Assembly (NCBI RefSeq): GCF_003253745.1 | Contig: NZ_MZXV01000032.1 | Location: forward strand, 496,001 to 560,000 | DNA from: Mesorhizobium kowhaii | GTDB lineage: Bacteria; Pseudomonadota; Alphaproteobacteria; Rhizobiales; Rhizobiaceae | Length of the DNA stretch: 64,000 nucleotides | Direction of reading: 5' to 3' | Shown here: piece by piece, positions 15,525 through 23,744 of the stretch | Position numbering within the stretch: position 1 is the first letter of the stretch | Layout: each line of letters starts with the position of its first letter | Position numbers and translations under genes: made by a program | Notes under the pieces: generated by a model | The model's input: the letters and a program-made list of their open reading frames with translations, nothing else | Database searches by the model: none | What the model was told of the DNA's origin: nothing

Positions 15525-16316
15525 ATGGAAAACAGAGCCAAAATGCATCAGCCGCTCGTCGCCATATCGACCGACGTCCGTCAGTTCGACAACTACACCT
15601 GGCATGCCGCCCCGCAGCAATATCTGGAGGCGGCGATTGCCGGCGCCGGCGTGTTCCCGGTGCTGGTGCCATCGTTCGGCGACAGGCTCGACTTCGACGA
15701 ACTTCTGTCGTCGGTCGACGGCGTCATGGTCACCGGCTCGAAATCCAATGTGCATCCCTCGCTCTACGGCGGCGATGCCAGTGAGGCCAATGGCCCCTAT
15801 GACCCGGCGCGCGACGCCACCACGCTGCCGCTGATCCGCAGGGCGGTGGAGCGCGGCGTGCCGCTGCTCGCCATCTGCCGCGGCATCCAGGAGATGAACG
15901 TGGCGCTTGGCGGCACGCTGGGCACCGAGATCCACGAGCGCGAGGGTTCGCTCGACCACCGCGCGCCGGTGAGCGACAAACAGGACGAACGCTTCGCCAT
16001 CCACCAGACCATTTTGATCAAGCCCGGAAGCTGTCTGGCCGGCGTGTTCGGTGCCGGCGACATCAAGGTCAATTCGTTGCACCGCCAAGCGATCGACCGG
16101 CTCGGCCCGAAGCTGCAGATCGAGGCGGTCGCGAGCGACGGCACGGTCGAGGCGGTTTCGGTGCGCGACTCACGCGCCTTCGCCGTCGGCGTGCAGTGGC
16201 ATCCGGAATACTGGGTCAAATCGGACAGCAACTCGGCCAAGATTTTCCGTGCCTTCGGCGATGCCGTGCGGCTGCACGCCGTGGCGAAAGCCGGTGCGCG
16301 TGCCGCGGCGGAATAA
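15525..16316 (+). CDS. Class I glutamine amidotransferase-like hydrolase (peptidase C26)
   Basis: 263 residues from the ATG at 15525; the starts at 15456 and 15543 are alternatives, and none has a good ribosome site. The nucleophile elbow AICRGIQEMNVALGGTL carries the catalytic Cys, and VQWHPEYW gives the His-x-Glu end of the triad. These are the marks of gamma-glutamyl-gamma-aminobutyrate hydrolase-like enzymes, which release glutamate from gamma-glutamyl amides in the cytosol. It is divergent from the TRAP binding protein. No other polyamine genes are next to it, although a glutamine-synthetase homologue lies at 28356. Confidence 0.87.
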   Translation: MENRAKMHQPLVAISTDVRQFDNYTWHAAPQQYLEAAIAGAGVFPVLVPSFGDRLDFDELLSSVDGVMVTGSKSNVHPSLYGGDASEANGPYDPARDATTLPLIRRAVERGVPLLAICRGIQEMNVALGGTLGTEIHEREGSLDHRAPVSDKQDERFAIHQTILIKPGSCLAGVFGAGDIKVNSLHRQAIDRLGPKLQIEAVASDGTVEAVSVRDSRAFAVGVQWHPEYWVKSDSNSAKIFRAFGDAVRLHAVAKAGARAAAE

Positions 16317-16724
16317 TCAGTCAGCAGGCTTCACATCACCGGTGGCCGCCAGCGACAGCAATGGCGCGGCCGGGGCATAGGATTCGTAACCGTCGCCGTC
16401 CGCAACGGCGAAGGTGACGATCGGATCGACGCCGTTGGCGCTGAAGGCGACCGTGCCGTCCTGTTCCTCCCGCCAGAACTTTGCCCGTTCGATGCCAAGC
16501 AGGAGCCGGCGGCAGTTCGGTCCCACCGTCAACAGCGACAGGTCATCCGAAACCGACGCACCGCGCGTGACCGCGCACTTGCCTTCGTCGCCATTGGCCA
16601 CCAGCCTGTAGCTGTTGGACGGCGCGACCTCATCGGCGGCACTTTCACCACTGCCATCATGAAACAGCTGAACGCCGCCAAACAGCGCGACGGCGGCGAT
16701 CACCACGGAAAGCATTTTCATCAT
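16317..16724 (-). CDS. Exported Inh-like (protease inhibitor fold) protein, hypothetical
   Basis: 135 residues, ending one base past the stop of the convergent hydrolase gene. A signal peptide (MLSVVIAAVALFGGVQLF) is followed by a small beta domain with a Cys pair (GKCAVTRG ... GPNCRRLLL), then AKFWREEQDGTVAFSANG and DPIVTFAV. The Cys spacing and the W-x-x-x-x-D-G-x-x-x-F motif resemble the Inh/Omp19 beta-barrel family (inference). It would be periplasmic or surface exposed. Confidence 0.55.
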   Translation of the reverse strand: MMKMLSVVIAAVALFGGVQLFHDGSGESAADEVAPSNSYRLVANGDEGKCAVTRGASVSDDLSLLTVGPNCRRLLLGIERAKFWREEQDGTVAFSANGVDPIVTFAVADGDGYESYAPAAPLLSLAATGDVKPAD

Positions 16725-16842
16725 TCTTCATCCATGCACCCGGACAGGATGAAGAATGATTTCAAAGAGTTAAGCGGACGTTAATAAGTGTGGCAATGCA
16801 GAGCATCGATGGCTGCCGAGGACGAAGACGGAACTCGTCGGA

Positions 16843-17428
16843 CTATTGCGGGACAGCCGGCGAATAGCGATCGGAAAGAAGCTTGAAGAGCCATTCGCGC
16901 TCGACATCGGTGGCGGCCGAAGCGAGATCGACTCGCTGGGCACCAGCGTCGACTGTCAGGCGGTTGCATGTATCGCCCTCGCGGAGTCTCAGCGATTTGA
17001 GCTGCGTCCGATCGATTTTGAGTTCGGTCCGTTTCGGAAACAGGGCGGACCATGCAGGGAATGACCTGGAGATGGGCATCTTGAAGGGCGGCATTCCCGG
17101 ATCGTAGACGAGACGCGACCTCGAGCTTGATTATTTCAGGCGCGGATCTCTGGAAAACCCGGCGAATAGACAGCATTGCGAACAGGCCTCCGACAGTCCA
17201 TGCGCAAAGCCAGAATACGAGAAATGCCGTTCCGCCTCCAACAGGCATTGTCAGAAGCCGACGGGCGGCGGAAACCTCACCCACAGCCCAGCCACCTAGC
17301 CAGAAAAGAATGAATACGCCTGCCAGATAGACTGTAGCGGGCGGTTTTGGGTAGGGAATCGAAACGATCTGTTCCCGGCCACCGGTGACAACCGAGATCG
17401 TGGAATTTTCGGGCGGCTTCACAGCCAT
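16843..17428 (-). pseudogene. Two-helix membrane protein with an internal frameshift
   Basis: The first frame gives MAVKPPENSTISVV, a helix VYLAGVFILFWLGGWAVG (about 32-49), a second helix AFLVFWLCAWTVGGLFAML, and then EIIKLEVASR near 17106. The sense continuation lies one frame away: VYDPGMPPFKMPISRSFPAW, IDRTQLKSLRLREGDT and EREWLFKLLSDRYSP, to a stop at 16843. The two parts join naturally, so a one-base indel near 17106 breaks a gene of about 194 codons. The unshifted frame runs on to 16781 with an unlikely Arg-rich tail. No family is named. Confidence 0.6.
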
Positions 17429-17444
17429 CGAGTTTGCCTTTTGG

Positions 17445-18428
17445 CTAGCCGGCAGCCTTCACATTCACAGTCTCCGGCACCGGCGTCAGCGGCCGGCGCT
17501 CGATGAACCAGGACACCAGATTGTCGACGCACAGATCCGCCATGGCGCGGCGTGTATGGTCCGAGGCCGAGCCGACATGCGGCAACAGCGAGGTGTTGGG
17601 TGCGTCGAGCAGCGCCTTGGGCACGTTCGGTTCGTCGGCAAAGACATCGAGGCCGGCAGCGGCGATGGTGCCGTTGGCAAGCGCTGCCGCGAGCGCTGCC
17701 TCGTCGACCGTGCTGCCGCGGCCGATGTTGACGAAGACGCCGTTGGCGCCAAGCGCCGACAGGACTTCGGCATTGACCGCCTTCTCCGTCGAGGCGCCGC
17801 CGGGCGCCACCGAAATCAGCGTGTCGACCGCTTCGGCAAGGCCCTTCAGCGTCGGATGGTACTGGTAGCCCAAGCCTTCGACCTGGCGCCGGTTGTGATA
17901 GGCGACCGGCAAACCGAAGACTTCCAGCCGCCGGGCGATGGCCAGCCCGATGCGACCCATGCCGAAAATGCCGGCCTTGCGCCCACGCAAGGTCAGCCGG
18001 CTCAGCGGATAGTTGCCCTTGCGCAGCCAGCTGCCGTCACGCAGCCAGGTTTCGGCGCGCGGCAGGTCGCGGACGGCGTTGATCAGCAGCCCGATCGCGG
18101 TGTCGGCAACCTCTTCGGTCAACACGTCGGGCGTGTTGGTGACCATGATGTTTTTCGCGGCCGCATGGCCGACATCGACCGAATCATAGCCGACGCCGAA
18201 GGAGGCGATGAGTTCGAGGTTGGGCAATGCATCCATCATCGCCGCATTGATGCCGGCGAACGAAGCGATGCCGCGCACGTTGCTGCGCATCTCGTCAGTG
18301 ACCAGCGCCGGATCGGCTCGTTCAATCCTGACCCGGTTGAAGGTGCTGTCGATGCGCTCTATCGCATGATCGTTGAAATCGCCCGGCACAAGGATGGCGA
18401 CGGTCTGCAATTGTTCGGCCTTGGTCAT
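17445..18428 (-). CDS. D-2-hydroxyacid dehydrogenase (glyoxylate/hydroxypyruvate reductase-like)
   Basis: 327 residues. The NAD(P) motif FGMGRIGLAIARRLEVFG lies at about 154-171, the substrate-binding Arg in NIGRGSTVDEAAL, the Glu in DEPNVPKALL and the catalytic His in LLPHVGSAS. This is the D-isomer-specific dehydrogenase family, which reduces 2-oxo acids such as hydroxypyruvate or glyoxylate in the cytosol. The start overlaps the stop of the LacI-type gene by ATGA, so regulator and enzyme are translated together. Confidence 0.92.
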   Translation of the reverse strand: MTKAEQLQTVAILVPGDFNDHAIERIDSTFNRVRIERADPALVTDEMRSNVRGIASFAGINAAMMDALPNLELIASFGVGYDSVDVGHAAAKNIMVTNTPDVLTEEVADTAIGLLINAVRDLPRAETWLRDGSWLRKGNYPLSRLTLRGRKAGIFGMGRIGLAIARRLEVFGLPVAYHNRRQVEGLGYQYHPTLKGLAEAVDTLISVAPGGASTEKAVNAEVLSALGANGVFVNIGRGSTVDEAALAAALANGTIAAAGLDVFADEPNVPKALLDAPNTSLLPHVGSASDHTRRAMADLCVDNLVSWFIERRPLTPVPETVNVKAAG

Positions 18429-19447
18429 GCACGCTCCACCGGCTTGCCGGTCGACTGGCGCACATGCAGTTCCGGCTTGATCAGTTCCTGCGACGGCCGC
18501 ACCGTCTGCCCGTTCAACTTGTCCAGCAGCGCGCTGGCAGCGCGGCGTCCGACCTCGCGCTGGCCGTTCCAGACGGTGGTCAGCGCCGGCGTCGCGATCG
18601 CCGCCTCTTCGAGATCGTCATAGCCGGTGACCGAGATATCGACGCCCGGCACCAAGCCGGCGCGCGCGATGCCGTTCATCAGGCCGATGGCGACAAGGTC
18701 GTTCCAGCAGCAGGCGGCCGTGGGCTTGTCCTTCAGCGCCAGGAACTGCCCGGCGGCCTCGAAGCCGGCCTGCTTGGTGCGCGGGCCGGCGATGCGCCAG
18801 GACGGCCTGACCTCCAGCCCGGCCGCCTCCATGGCGTTGACATAGCCCTGGTATCGATCGCGGCCGGTCGAGGTCTGGTCGGTGCCGCCGATCATGGCGA
18901 TGCGCTTGTGGCCGAGCGAGATCAGATGGTTGGTGGCGAGCCCGGTGCCATAGGCGTCGTCGCCGCGAAAGACCGGCACGTCGGCGCCCTCGACCGTGCG
19001 TGCGATCAACACCGCCGGCAGGCCGTTCTCCTCGGCCATCAGGATGTCGGAAGCCGGCGTGCCGATGGCCGGCGACATGATGACGCCGTCGGCGCCGAGC
19101 TGCAGCAGCGTATCGATGAAGGTGCGCTGCTTTTCGAGCTGGTCATAGTGGTTGGACAGGATGAAAGTCTGGCGACTGCGGTCGAGCTCGCTTTCGATCG
19201 AGCGCAGGATCTCGGCGAAGAACGGGTTCATGATGTCGTGGACGACGACGCCGACAATGCCCGAACGCGAGGTGCGCAGGCTGGCGGCGCGTCGGTTGTA
19301 GATATAGCCGATGGCGCGCGCATGTTCCTTGATGCGGTCGCGGGTGGCGCCGGCGACCAGCGGGCTGTCGCGCAGCGCCAGTGACACCGTGGCCGTGGAC
19401 ACGCCGAGCGCATCCGCGATCGTCGAAAGCTTGATTTTCTGTGCCAG
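18425..19447 (-). CDS. LacI family transcriptional regulator, probable CTG start
   Basis: 340 residues if read from a CTG at 19447, with GGGGAG upstream. This start is needed to include the full helix-turn-helix (KIKLSTIADALGVSTATVSL). The first ordinary start in frame, a GTG at 19402, would cut the helix in half. The hinge-helix region (YIYNRRAASLRTSRSG) and the sugar-binding-like core follow, with the C-terminal ligand domain (TACCWNDLVAIGLMNGI, DISVTGYDDLEEA). It probably controls the overlapping dehydrogenase and the DMT exporter on the same strand. Confidence 0.9.
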   Translation of the reverse strand: MAQKIKLSTIADALGVSTATVSLALRDSPLVAGATRDRIKEHARAIGYIYNRRAASLRTSRSGIVGVVVHDIMNPFFAEILRSIESELDRSRQTFILSNHYDQLEKQRTFIDTLLQLGADGVIMSPAIGTPASDILMAEENGLPAVLIARTVEGADVPVFRGDDAYGTGLATNHLISLGHKRIAMIGGTDQTSTGRDRYQGYVNAMEAAGLEVRPSWRIAGPRTKQAGFEAAGQFLALKDKPTAACCWNDLVAIGLMNGIARAGLVPGVDISVTGYDDLEEAAIATPALTTVWNGQREVGRRAASALLDKLNGQTVRPSQELIKPELHVRQSTGKPVERA

Positions 19448-19513
19448 CGACCTGTGCTCCCCGACCGGCCTAAACAGTTTAAAGGCGGCGTTATGCCATC
19501 GATCGGCAGCAAA

Positions 19514-20455
19514 TCAAAGTTTTTTTGCCAACGCCTCCGCTTCGACATCGGAGGCCGCACGGCTCTGCAGCCGAAGCCGGTGCTCGCGATGAACGATGTA
19601 GAGGCCGCTGGCGACAATGATGGCGGCGCCGACCAGTGTCCAGCGGTCGGGAAACTGCTTGAAGACGATCCATCCGGAAATGATCATCCACACCATCTGC
19701 GAATAGGGATAGGGCGCCAATGCCGTGGTCGTCGCCAGCCGGTAGGCCTGGACCAGCAGCCAGTGGCCGACGCCGCCGAACACGCCAAGCATGAGCAGGA
19801 CGAACCAGTGCCATCCATCATGCGGCAGGGAGAACGAAAACGGCAGCAAGGGCAAAAGCAGCACCGCCGGCGCCAGTGCCGAGAACAGGATGAGGCTTTC
19901 CGACGTCTCGCTCGCCGACATGCGGCGCGTCATGATGACGTAGAAGCAGTTCGACAGCATCGAGCCGAGCGCAAAGAGATGCCCCATGCCGAAAACGCCG
20001 ACACCTGGCCGGGTGATGATCAGAACCCCGGCGAAGGCCGCCAGGATCGCCAGCCAGCGCCGCCAGCCGGCCCATTCGCCAAGCAGCGGGCCGGCAAGTG
20101 CTGTGATCACCATCGGGCCGAAGAAATAGATAGAGGTGGTTTCGGCCAGTTGCAGGGAGCGCAGCGCCAGGATGTTGAACATGGTCGAGCCGAACAGGAA
20201 CAGACCGCGCAGGACATGCGCCGGCAGGTTGACCGGGCGAAACCGCACCGGTTGGCGCCAGCCGCGCAGCAGCGTGCCGACCAGCACGACATGTACGGCA
20301 AAGCGCACCCAGGCGACGATGAGCACTGAAACGCCGGCCAGGACGAGATATTTGCTGCTGGTATCGAGAAAGGTGAAGAAGACGTAGGTGGAAAGCATGC
20401 AGAGGATCGCCACCGGGGGCGTTGCGCTTTCTGGATGTCTTTGGGGAGCACTCAC
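19514..20455 (-). CDS. DMT family transporter (EamA type)
   Basis: 313 residues from a GTG at 20455; the open frame extends upstream, but that part is not membrane protein. Ten hydrophobic helices in two EamA repeats are visible, for example AILCMLSTYVFFTFLDTSS, SIYFFGPMVITALAGPLLGE (end of the first repeat) and APYPYSQMVWMIISGWIVF in the second. Members export or exchange amino acids, nucleosides or sugars through the inner membrane. It lies upstream of, and on the same strand as, the LacI and dehydrogenase genes, with a 66-bp gap. Confidence 0.88.
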   Translation of the reverse strand: MSAPQRHPESATPPVAILCMLSTYVFFTFLDTSSKYLVLAGVSVLIVAWVRFAVHVVLVGTLLRGWRQPVRFRPVNLPAHVLRGLFLFGSTMFNILALRSLQLAETTSIYFFGPMVITALAGPLLGEWAGWRRWLAILAAFAGVLIITRPGVGVFGMGHLFALGSMLSNCFYVIMTRRMSASETSESLILFSALAPAVLLLPLLPFSFSLPHDGWHWFVLLMLGVFGGVGHWLLVQAYRLATTTALAPYPYSQMVWMIISGWIVFKQFPDRWTLVGAAIIVASGLYIVHREHRLRLQSRAASDVEAEALAKKL

Positions 20456-20596
20456 TTGCAGGCCGGGTGGGAAGCTGGGCTGAAGCCCACCTTTGCGGGA
20501 AATGTCGCTTGGCGGCAAGCCAATCGTCGGCTGCCGCCGCGCCAAAAGCCGGCTGGCACAACAACAGCCGCCGGCAGGCTTAGTCCTTGGGGCCAA

Positions 20597-20760
20597 GGTG
20601 TGTTGAGATTCAGGTCAGGCCGAGCCGGAGTCGAAGACGGGCGCGAAGCGACCAAACTAGGTGGCTTTCGAGAACCGGAGCGGAGCGTACTTAAAGTACG
20701 TGAGCACCGGAAGCGCAGGACGCCGGTTGCAGGCCGGCATCAGCTGAATATCAACACACC
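20597..20760. repeat. Intergenic repeat A with terminal inverted repeats
   Basis: Begins GGTGTGTTGA and ends TCAACACACC, a perfect 10-bp terminal inverted repeat. The core includes GAACCGGAGCGGAGCGTACT and a GTACTT-A-AAGTAC palindrome. A second copy lies at 31591-31730. It abuts the stop codon of the DUF2000 gene (20761-20763). The rest of 20456-20596 shows no gene. Confidence 0.85.
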
Positions 20761-21168
20761 TTAGGCGTGCATGCGGGCACCCTTGGTGATCTTGTCGACC
20801 ACCTTCTTCTCGGCGCGAAGCGCGATACCGACCACCTTGGCGTCATCCGGTGCGAATTCGGCGAAGACGGCACGGTTGGCCGCGTCAAAGCCGGTCGCGA
20901 ACATCTCCTCGACATAGAGCGAGGTCGTCACCCCACGCTCCAGCGTGCGCCGGTGGATCGCGCCCAGCGTCACCTGGTCGGCGGACAGCACGATGACCGG
21001 CTGGATCGACAGCGGATTGTAGAGATTGCCGGCGCGGTCGCGATAAGGTTCGCCGATAATGTCCGGAAACTGGGCGGCGATGCCGCTGGTCAGGAAGGCG
21101 GTGACGTTGAGTTTCTGCCAGACCGGCAGATCCTCCCTGAGCACGATTGCAAATTTCGTGTCGAACAT
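20761..21168 (-). CDS. DUF2000 family protein
   Basis: 135 residues, starting MFDTKFAIVLREDLPVWQKL and containing NPLSIQPVIVLSADQ, a layout known from the DUF2000 family (structures exist, function unresolved). No signal peptide or membrane helix is seen. It is divergent from the AraC-type regulator at 21219, with 50 bp between the starts, a common arrangement in which the regulator controls its neighbour. The gene stops exactly where repeat A begins. Confidence 0.85.
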   Translation of the reverse strand: MFDTKFAIVLREDLPVWQKLNVTAFLTSGIAAQFPDIIGEPYRDRAGNLYNPLSIQPVIVLSADQVTLGAIHRRTLERGVTTSLYVEEMFATGFDAANRAVFAEFAPDDAKVVGIALRAEKKVVDKITKGARMHA

Positions 21169-21218
21169 GAGACATTGACCATTCGAGCTTGTGCCCCAAT
21201 GCGAGGCTGAAGGAGACG

Positions 21219-22088
21219 ATGTCGCACGATCTAAACAGCCAGGCCTTCGAGGGTCTTGGACGTTTGTGCGTTGACGCGGCGGAAAACTGCATCATCTCCG
21301 CCTCCGACCCTGCCGGCATGGAGCGGATCGAGGCGCGGTTCCATGGCAGCGCCTTCGACCTGCATCGCCACGACACCTATGCGATCGGGGTGACGCTGCA
21401 CGGCGTGCAGAGGTTTCGCTACCTCGGCGTGACGCGCCACAGCCTGCCTGGCCAGATCATCGTGCTGCATCCCGACGAATTGCATGACGGCGGCGCCGGC
21501 ACCGAGGACGGCCTTCGCTACAGGATGCTCTATCTGGAACCGTCGCTGATGCTCGACTGCCTTGGCGGCGCGTCGCTGCCGTTCGTCAGGGATGGCGTGC
21601 TGACGGACGACAGCTTCTGCGCAACGCTGCTTTCGGCACTGGGGCCGCTGGAAGAGGAACTTGACGAGCTGTTCGTTGCCGACTTCCTCGCGCGGCTGAT
21701 GCAAAGCCTGACCCGGCATGCCGGCCAGCCGGCGAAGCCGATGGCCCGAACGGCATGGCGGGCGGCTACGCTGGCGCGCGACTATCTCACGGAGAACTTC
21801 GGCCGCCCCGTCCGTTCGGACGAACTGGAAGCGATCACCGGGCTCGACCGCTATGCCTTGTCACGGCATTTCCGCGCCGCCTTCTGCACCAGTCCGCATC
21901 GGTTCCAGGTGATGCGCCGGCTTCAGAGCGCGCGGCGGATGATCGCCGCCGGCGAACCCCTGGCGCAGATCGCCATCGAGGCCGGCTTCAGCGACCAGAG
22001 CCATTTTATCAGGCAATTCAAGAAGGCGTTCGGCATGACGCCGGGGCGCTGGTCATCACTGATCCAAGGCACTGCCGCGGCGGCTTGA
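21219..22088 (+). CDS. AraC family transcriptional regulator
   Basis: 289 residues from the ATG at 21219, just after AAGGAG. The N-terminal half is a cupin-like effector domain (DLHRHDTYAIGVTLHGVQRF, GQIIVLHPDELHDG). The C-terminal 100 residues hold the two AraC helix-turn-helix units: LDRYALSRHFRAAFCTSPHR and LAQIAIEAGFSDQSHFIRQF, then KKAFGMTPGRW. It probably acts on the divergent DUF2000 gene and itself. Confidence 0.93.
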   Translation: MSHDLNSQAFEGLGRLCVDAAENCIISASDPAGMERIEARFHGSAFDLHRHDTYAIGVTLHGVQRFRYLGVTRHSLPGQIIVLHPDELHDGGAGTEDGLRYRMLYLEPSLMLDCLGGASLPFVRDGVLTDDSFCATLLSALGPLEEELDELFVADFLARLMQSLTRHAGQPAKPMARTAWRAATLARDYLTENFGRPVRSDELEAITGLDRYALSRHFRAAFCTSPHRFQVMRRLQSARRMIAAGEPLAQIAIEAGFSDQSHFIRQFKKAFGMTPGRWSSLIQGTAAAA

Positions 22089-22111
22089 TCGCCTGCTGCC
22101 GAAAGTGGCGA

Positions 22112-22588
22112 TCAGTCGTCCGTCTCGGCGTCGTCGTCGATCAACACCAATTCCTCGTTCGAGAGGTTGGCCTCGATGCGGGCAAGCAGCTTGAACAGCG
22201 CCTTCTGGTCCTTCTTGTCGAGGCCCTTCAGCGCCTGCTTTTCGGTCTTCTTCACCGATTTCTCGATGGCGTGGATGATGTCGCGGCCGGTGTCGGTGAG
22301 GAAAATATGAGCCTGGCGAGCATCGGCCGACGAGGCGCGCTTTTCCAGAAAACCCTGCGCCTGCAGCCGGTTGATGGTCTTGGTGATGGTCGGTGGGCGC
22401 ACACCGAGGCGTCCGGCGAGATTGCCCGGCGTCTGGCCGTCTTCACGGTCGAGCGCCAGCATGATCTGATCCTGGCCGGCATAGAAGCCGTGCGCCAGAA
22501 GCCGCGCCGCGAGCGCGGTTCTTGCCAGCCTTGCCGCCGAATGCAGCCGGCTCATTGTTGCAGTCTTGTCCGCCTTGGCCATGGTCAT
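22112..22588 (-). CDS. MarR family transcriptional regulator
   Basis: 158 residues with a winged helix at about 47-110: LDREDGQTPGNLAGRLGVRP, the recognition helix TITKTINRLQAQGFLEKRA and the wing DARQAHIFLTD. The tail is helical and acidic and may serve dimerisation. The target genes are not clear. It is convergent with araC and is followed by about 210 bp without genes up to the dioxygenase-like gene. Confidence 0.92.
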   Translation of the reverse strand: MTMAKADKTATMSRLHSAARLARTALAARLLAHGFYAGQDQIMLALDREDGQTPGNLAGRLGVRPPTITKTINRLQAQGFLEKRASSADARQAHIFLTDTGRDIIHAIEKSVKKTEKQALKGLDKKDQKALFKLLARIEANLSNEELVLIDDDAETDD

Positions 22589-22799
22589 CCCTCTTCGGCC
22601 GTACCGGTGCGGTCAGCATAGACGCAGCCGGCCGGTTGGCAATCGACGATCAAAAAGATTCCGGCGCTCCAAACAGCTTTGCCGGCAAGCATTGCGGTGT
22701 CCGCCGTGGCTAATGCCAGATGTTTATTTCAGTTAGATGACAAACGACTTTCCGCGACCGGAGTTTTCGCCGCGGACGACGTGCGTGAGGGAATGTCGG

Positions 22800-23546
22800 T
22801 CAGCCGGGCTTCACCGCGACGATCATCAGCGCCTGATAGGCATCCTCCACCTCGCGCAGTGCTGCCTGCGAGAGCGGTCCGGCCTGCCTGGCGATGCCGT
22901 CGCTGGCGTTCGAGGTGTCGCGCTTGCCGGGCCGATCATTGTATGGCGCGACAGTGGTGAAGATCTGCTCGCTGAGACTGTCGGGGAAGAACAACTGGCC
23001 GGTCATCACCGAACTGTCGTCGGGGAAGACCTTGAAATGGATATGGGTGGTGCGGCCGCGATACCAGCCGGGATAGATGGTGGCGAAGGAAACGATGCCG
23101 CTTGCATCGGTCTTCTGCCAGCCACGCAGGAAGGTCTGGCCCGACGTGTCGACATCGCGGCCGTCACCTTGTCCCGGGTAGCCCGAATAGGCACCTTGCG
23201 CGTCGCAATGCCAGATGTCGACGCGGGCGCCGGCAAGCGGGCGGCAGGCCGTGTCGACAACCTGCAGCCTTACAGTGAGGGCAAGGCCCTTCTTGCCCTC
23301 GGTGACATCGGCACGTTCGAGTTTCGGGTCGAAATAGAACGGCCCTTCCGTCACCTCAGGTGTGATGGCGCAGACGCCGGCGCCGGTTTCGAACAGGGCC
23401 AGTCCGGCATAGGAAGAGGCCTTGCCGGCCGAAGACTGGGCGGCGATTGCCGCGGCCGGCAGGAAGGCACCACCGCCGGCGGTCACCGCGATCAAGCCGA
23501 GTGCCTTGCGCCGGCTCAAGGAGAAGGAGGATGGCTTGCTGGACAT
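22800..23546 (-). CDS. Intradiol ring-cleavage dioxygenase-like protein with a Tat signal
   Basis: 248 residues from the ATG at 23546. A Tat-like leader (LSRRKALGLIAVTAGGGAFL, AAAIAA) is followed by the intradiol fold: CAITPEVTEGPFYFDPKLER, the linker VDIWHCDAQGAYSGYPGQ, and YPGWYRGRTTHIHFKVF, which holds Tyr and two His of the non-haem Fe(III) site. This is the protocatechuate/catechol dioxygenase superfamily, but exported members of this type have unknown substrates. It stands alone, without aromatic pathway genes. Confidence 0.85.
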   Translation of the reverse strand: MSSKPSSFSLSRRKALGLIAVTAGGGAFLPAAAIAAQSSAGKASSYAGLALFETGAGVCAITPEVTEGPFYFDPKLERADVTEGKKGLALTVRLQVVDTACRPLAGARVDIWHCDAQGAYSGYPGQGDGRDVDTSGQTFLRGWQKTDASGIVSFATIYPGWYRGRTTHIHFKVFPDDSSVMTGQLFFPDSLSEQIFTTVAPYNDRPGKRDTSNASDGIARQAGPLSQAALREVEDAYQALMIVAVKPG

Positions 23547-23744
23547 ATCGTGCCTCTCGAGTTGGCCTCCCGCGCCCTGATCTAGGCTGTGACGGCGGCT
23601 CTCGCCAATGAAAATTCGGTAATGTCGGCAAGCCGGTTTGGCCCATCGGTTTGCCTCGTGCAAAAGCCCGGCACACATCCTATATGGAGCCGACAATCCC
23701 TTTTTCGAAGCCTTTTTCAAGGCGCAGATTCTTCGAGGCAAGCC

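Noticed and set aside
17385..18623. Plus-strand open frame of 412 codons opposite the 2-hydroxyacid dehydrogenase
   Set aside because: The composition (many Arg, His, Gln, Gly) is that of antisense high-GC sequence, and the opposite strand has an intact catalytic enzyme.
20597..20760. Repeat A as an insertion sequence or MITE with target duplication
   Set aside because: There are short terminal inverted repeats, but no transposase and no clear target-site duplication at either copy; classed as a rhizobial intergenic repeat.
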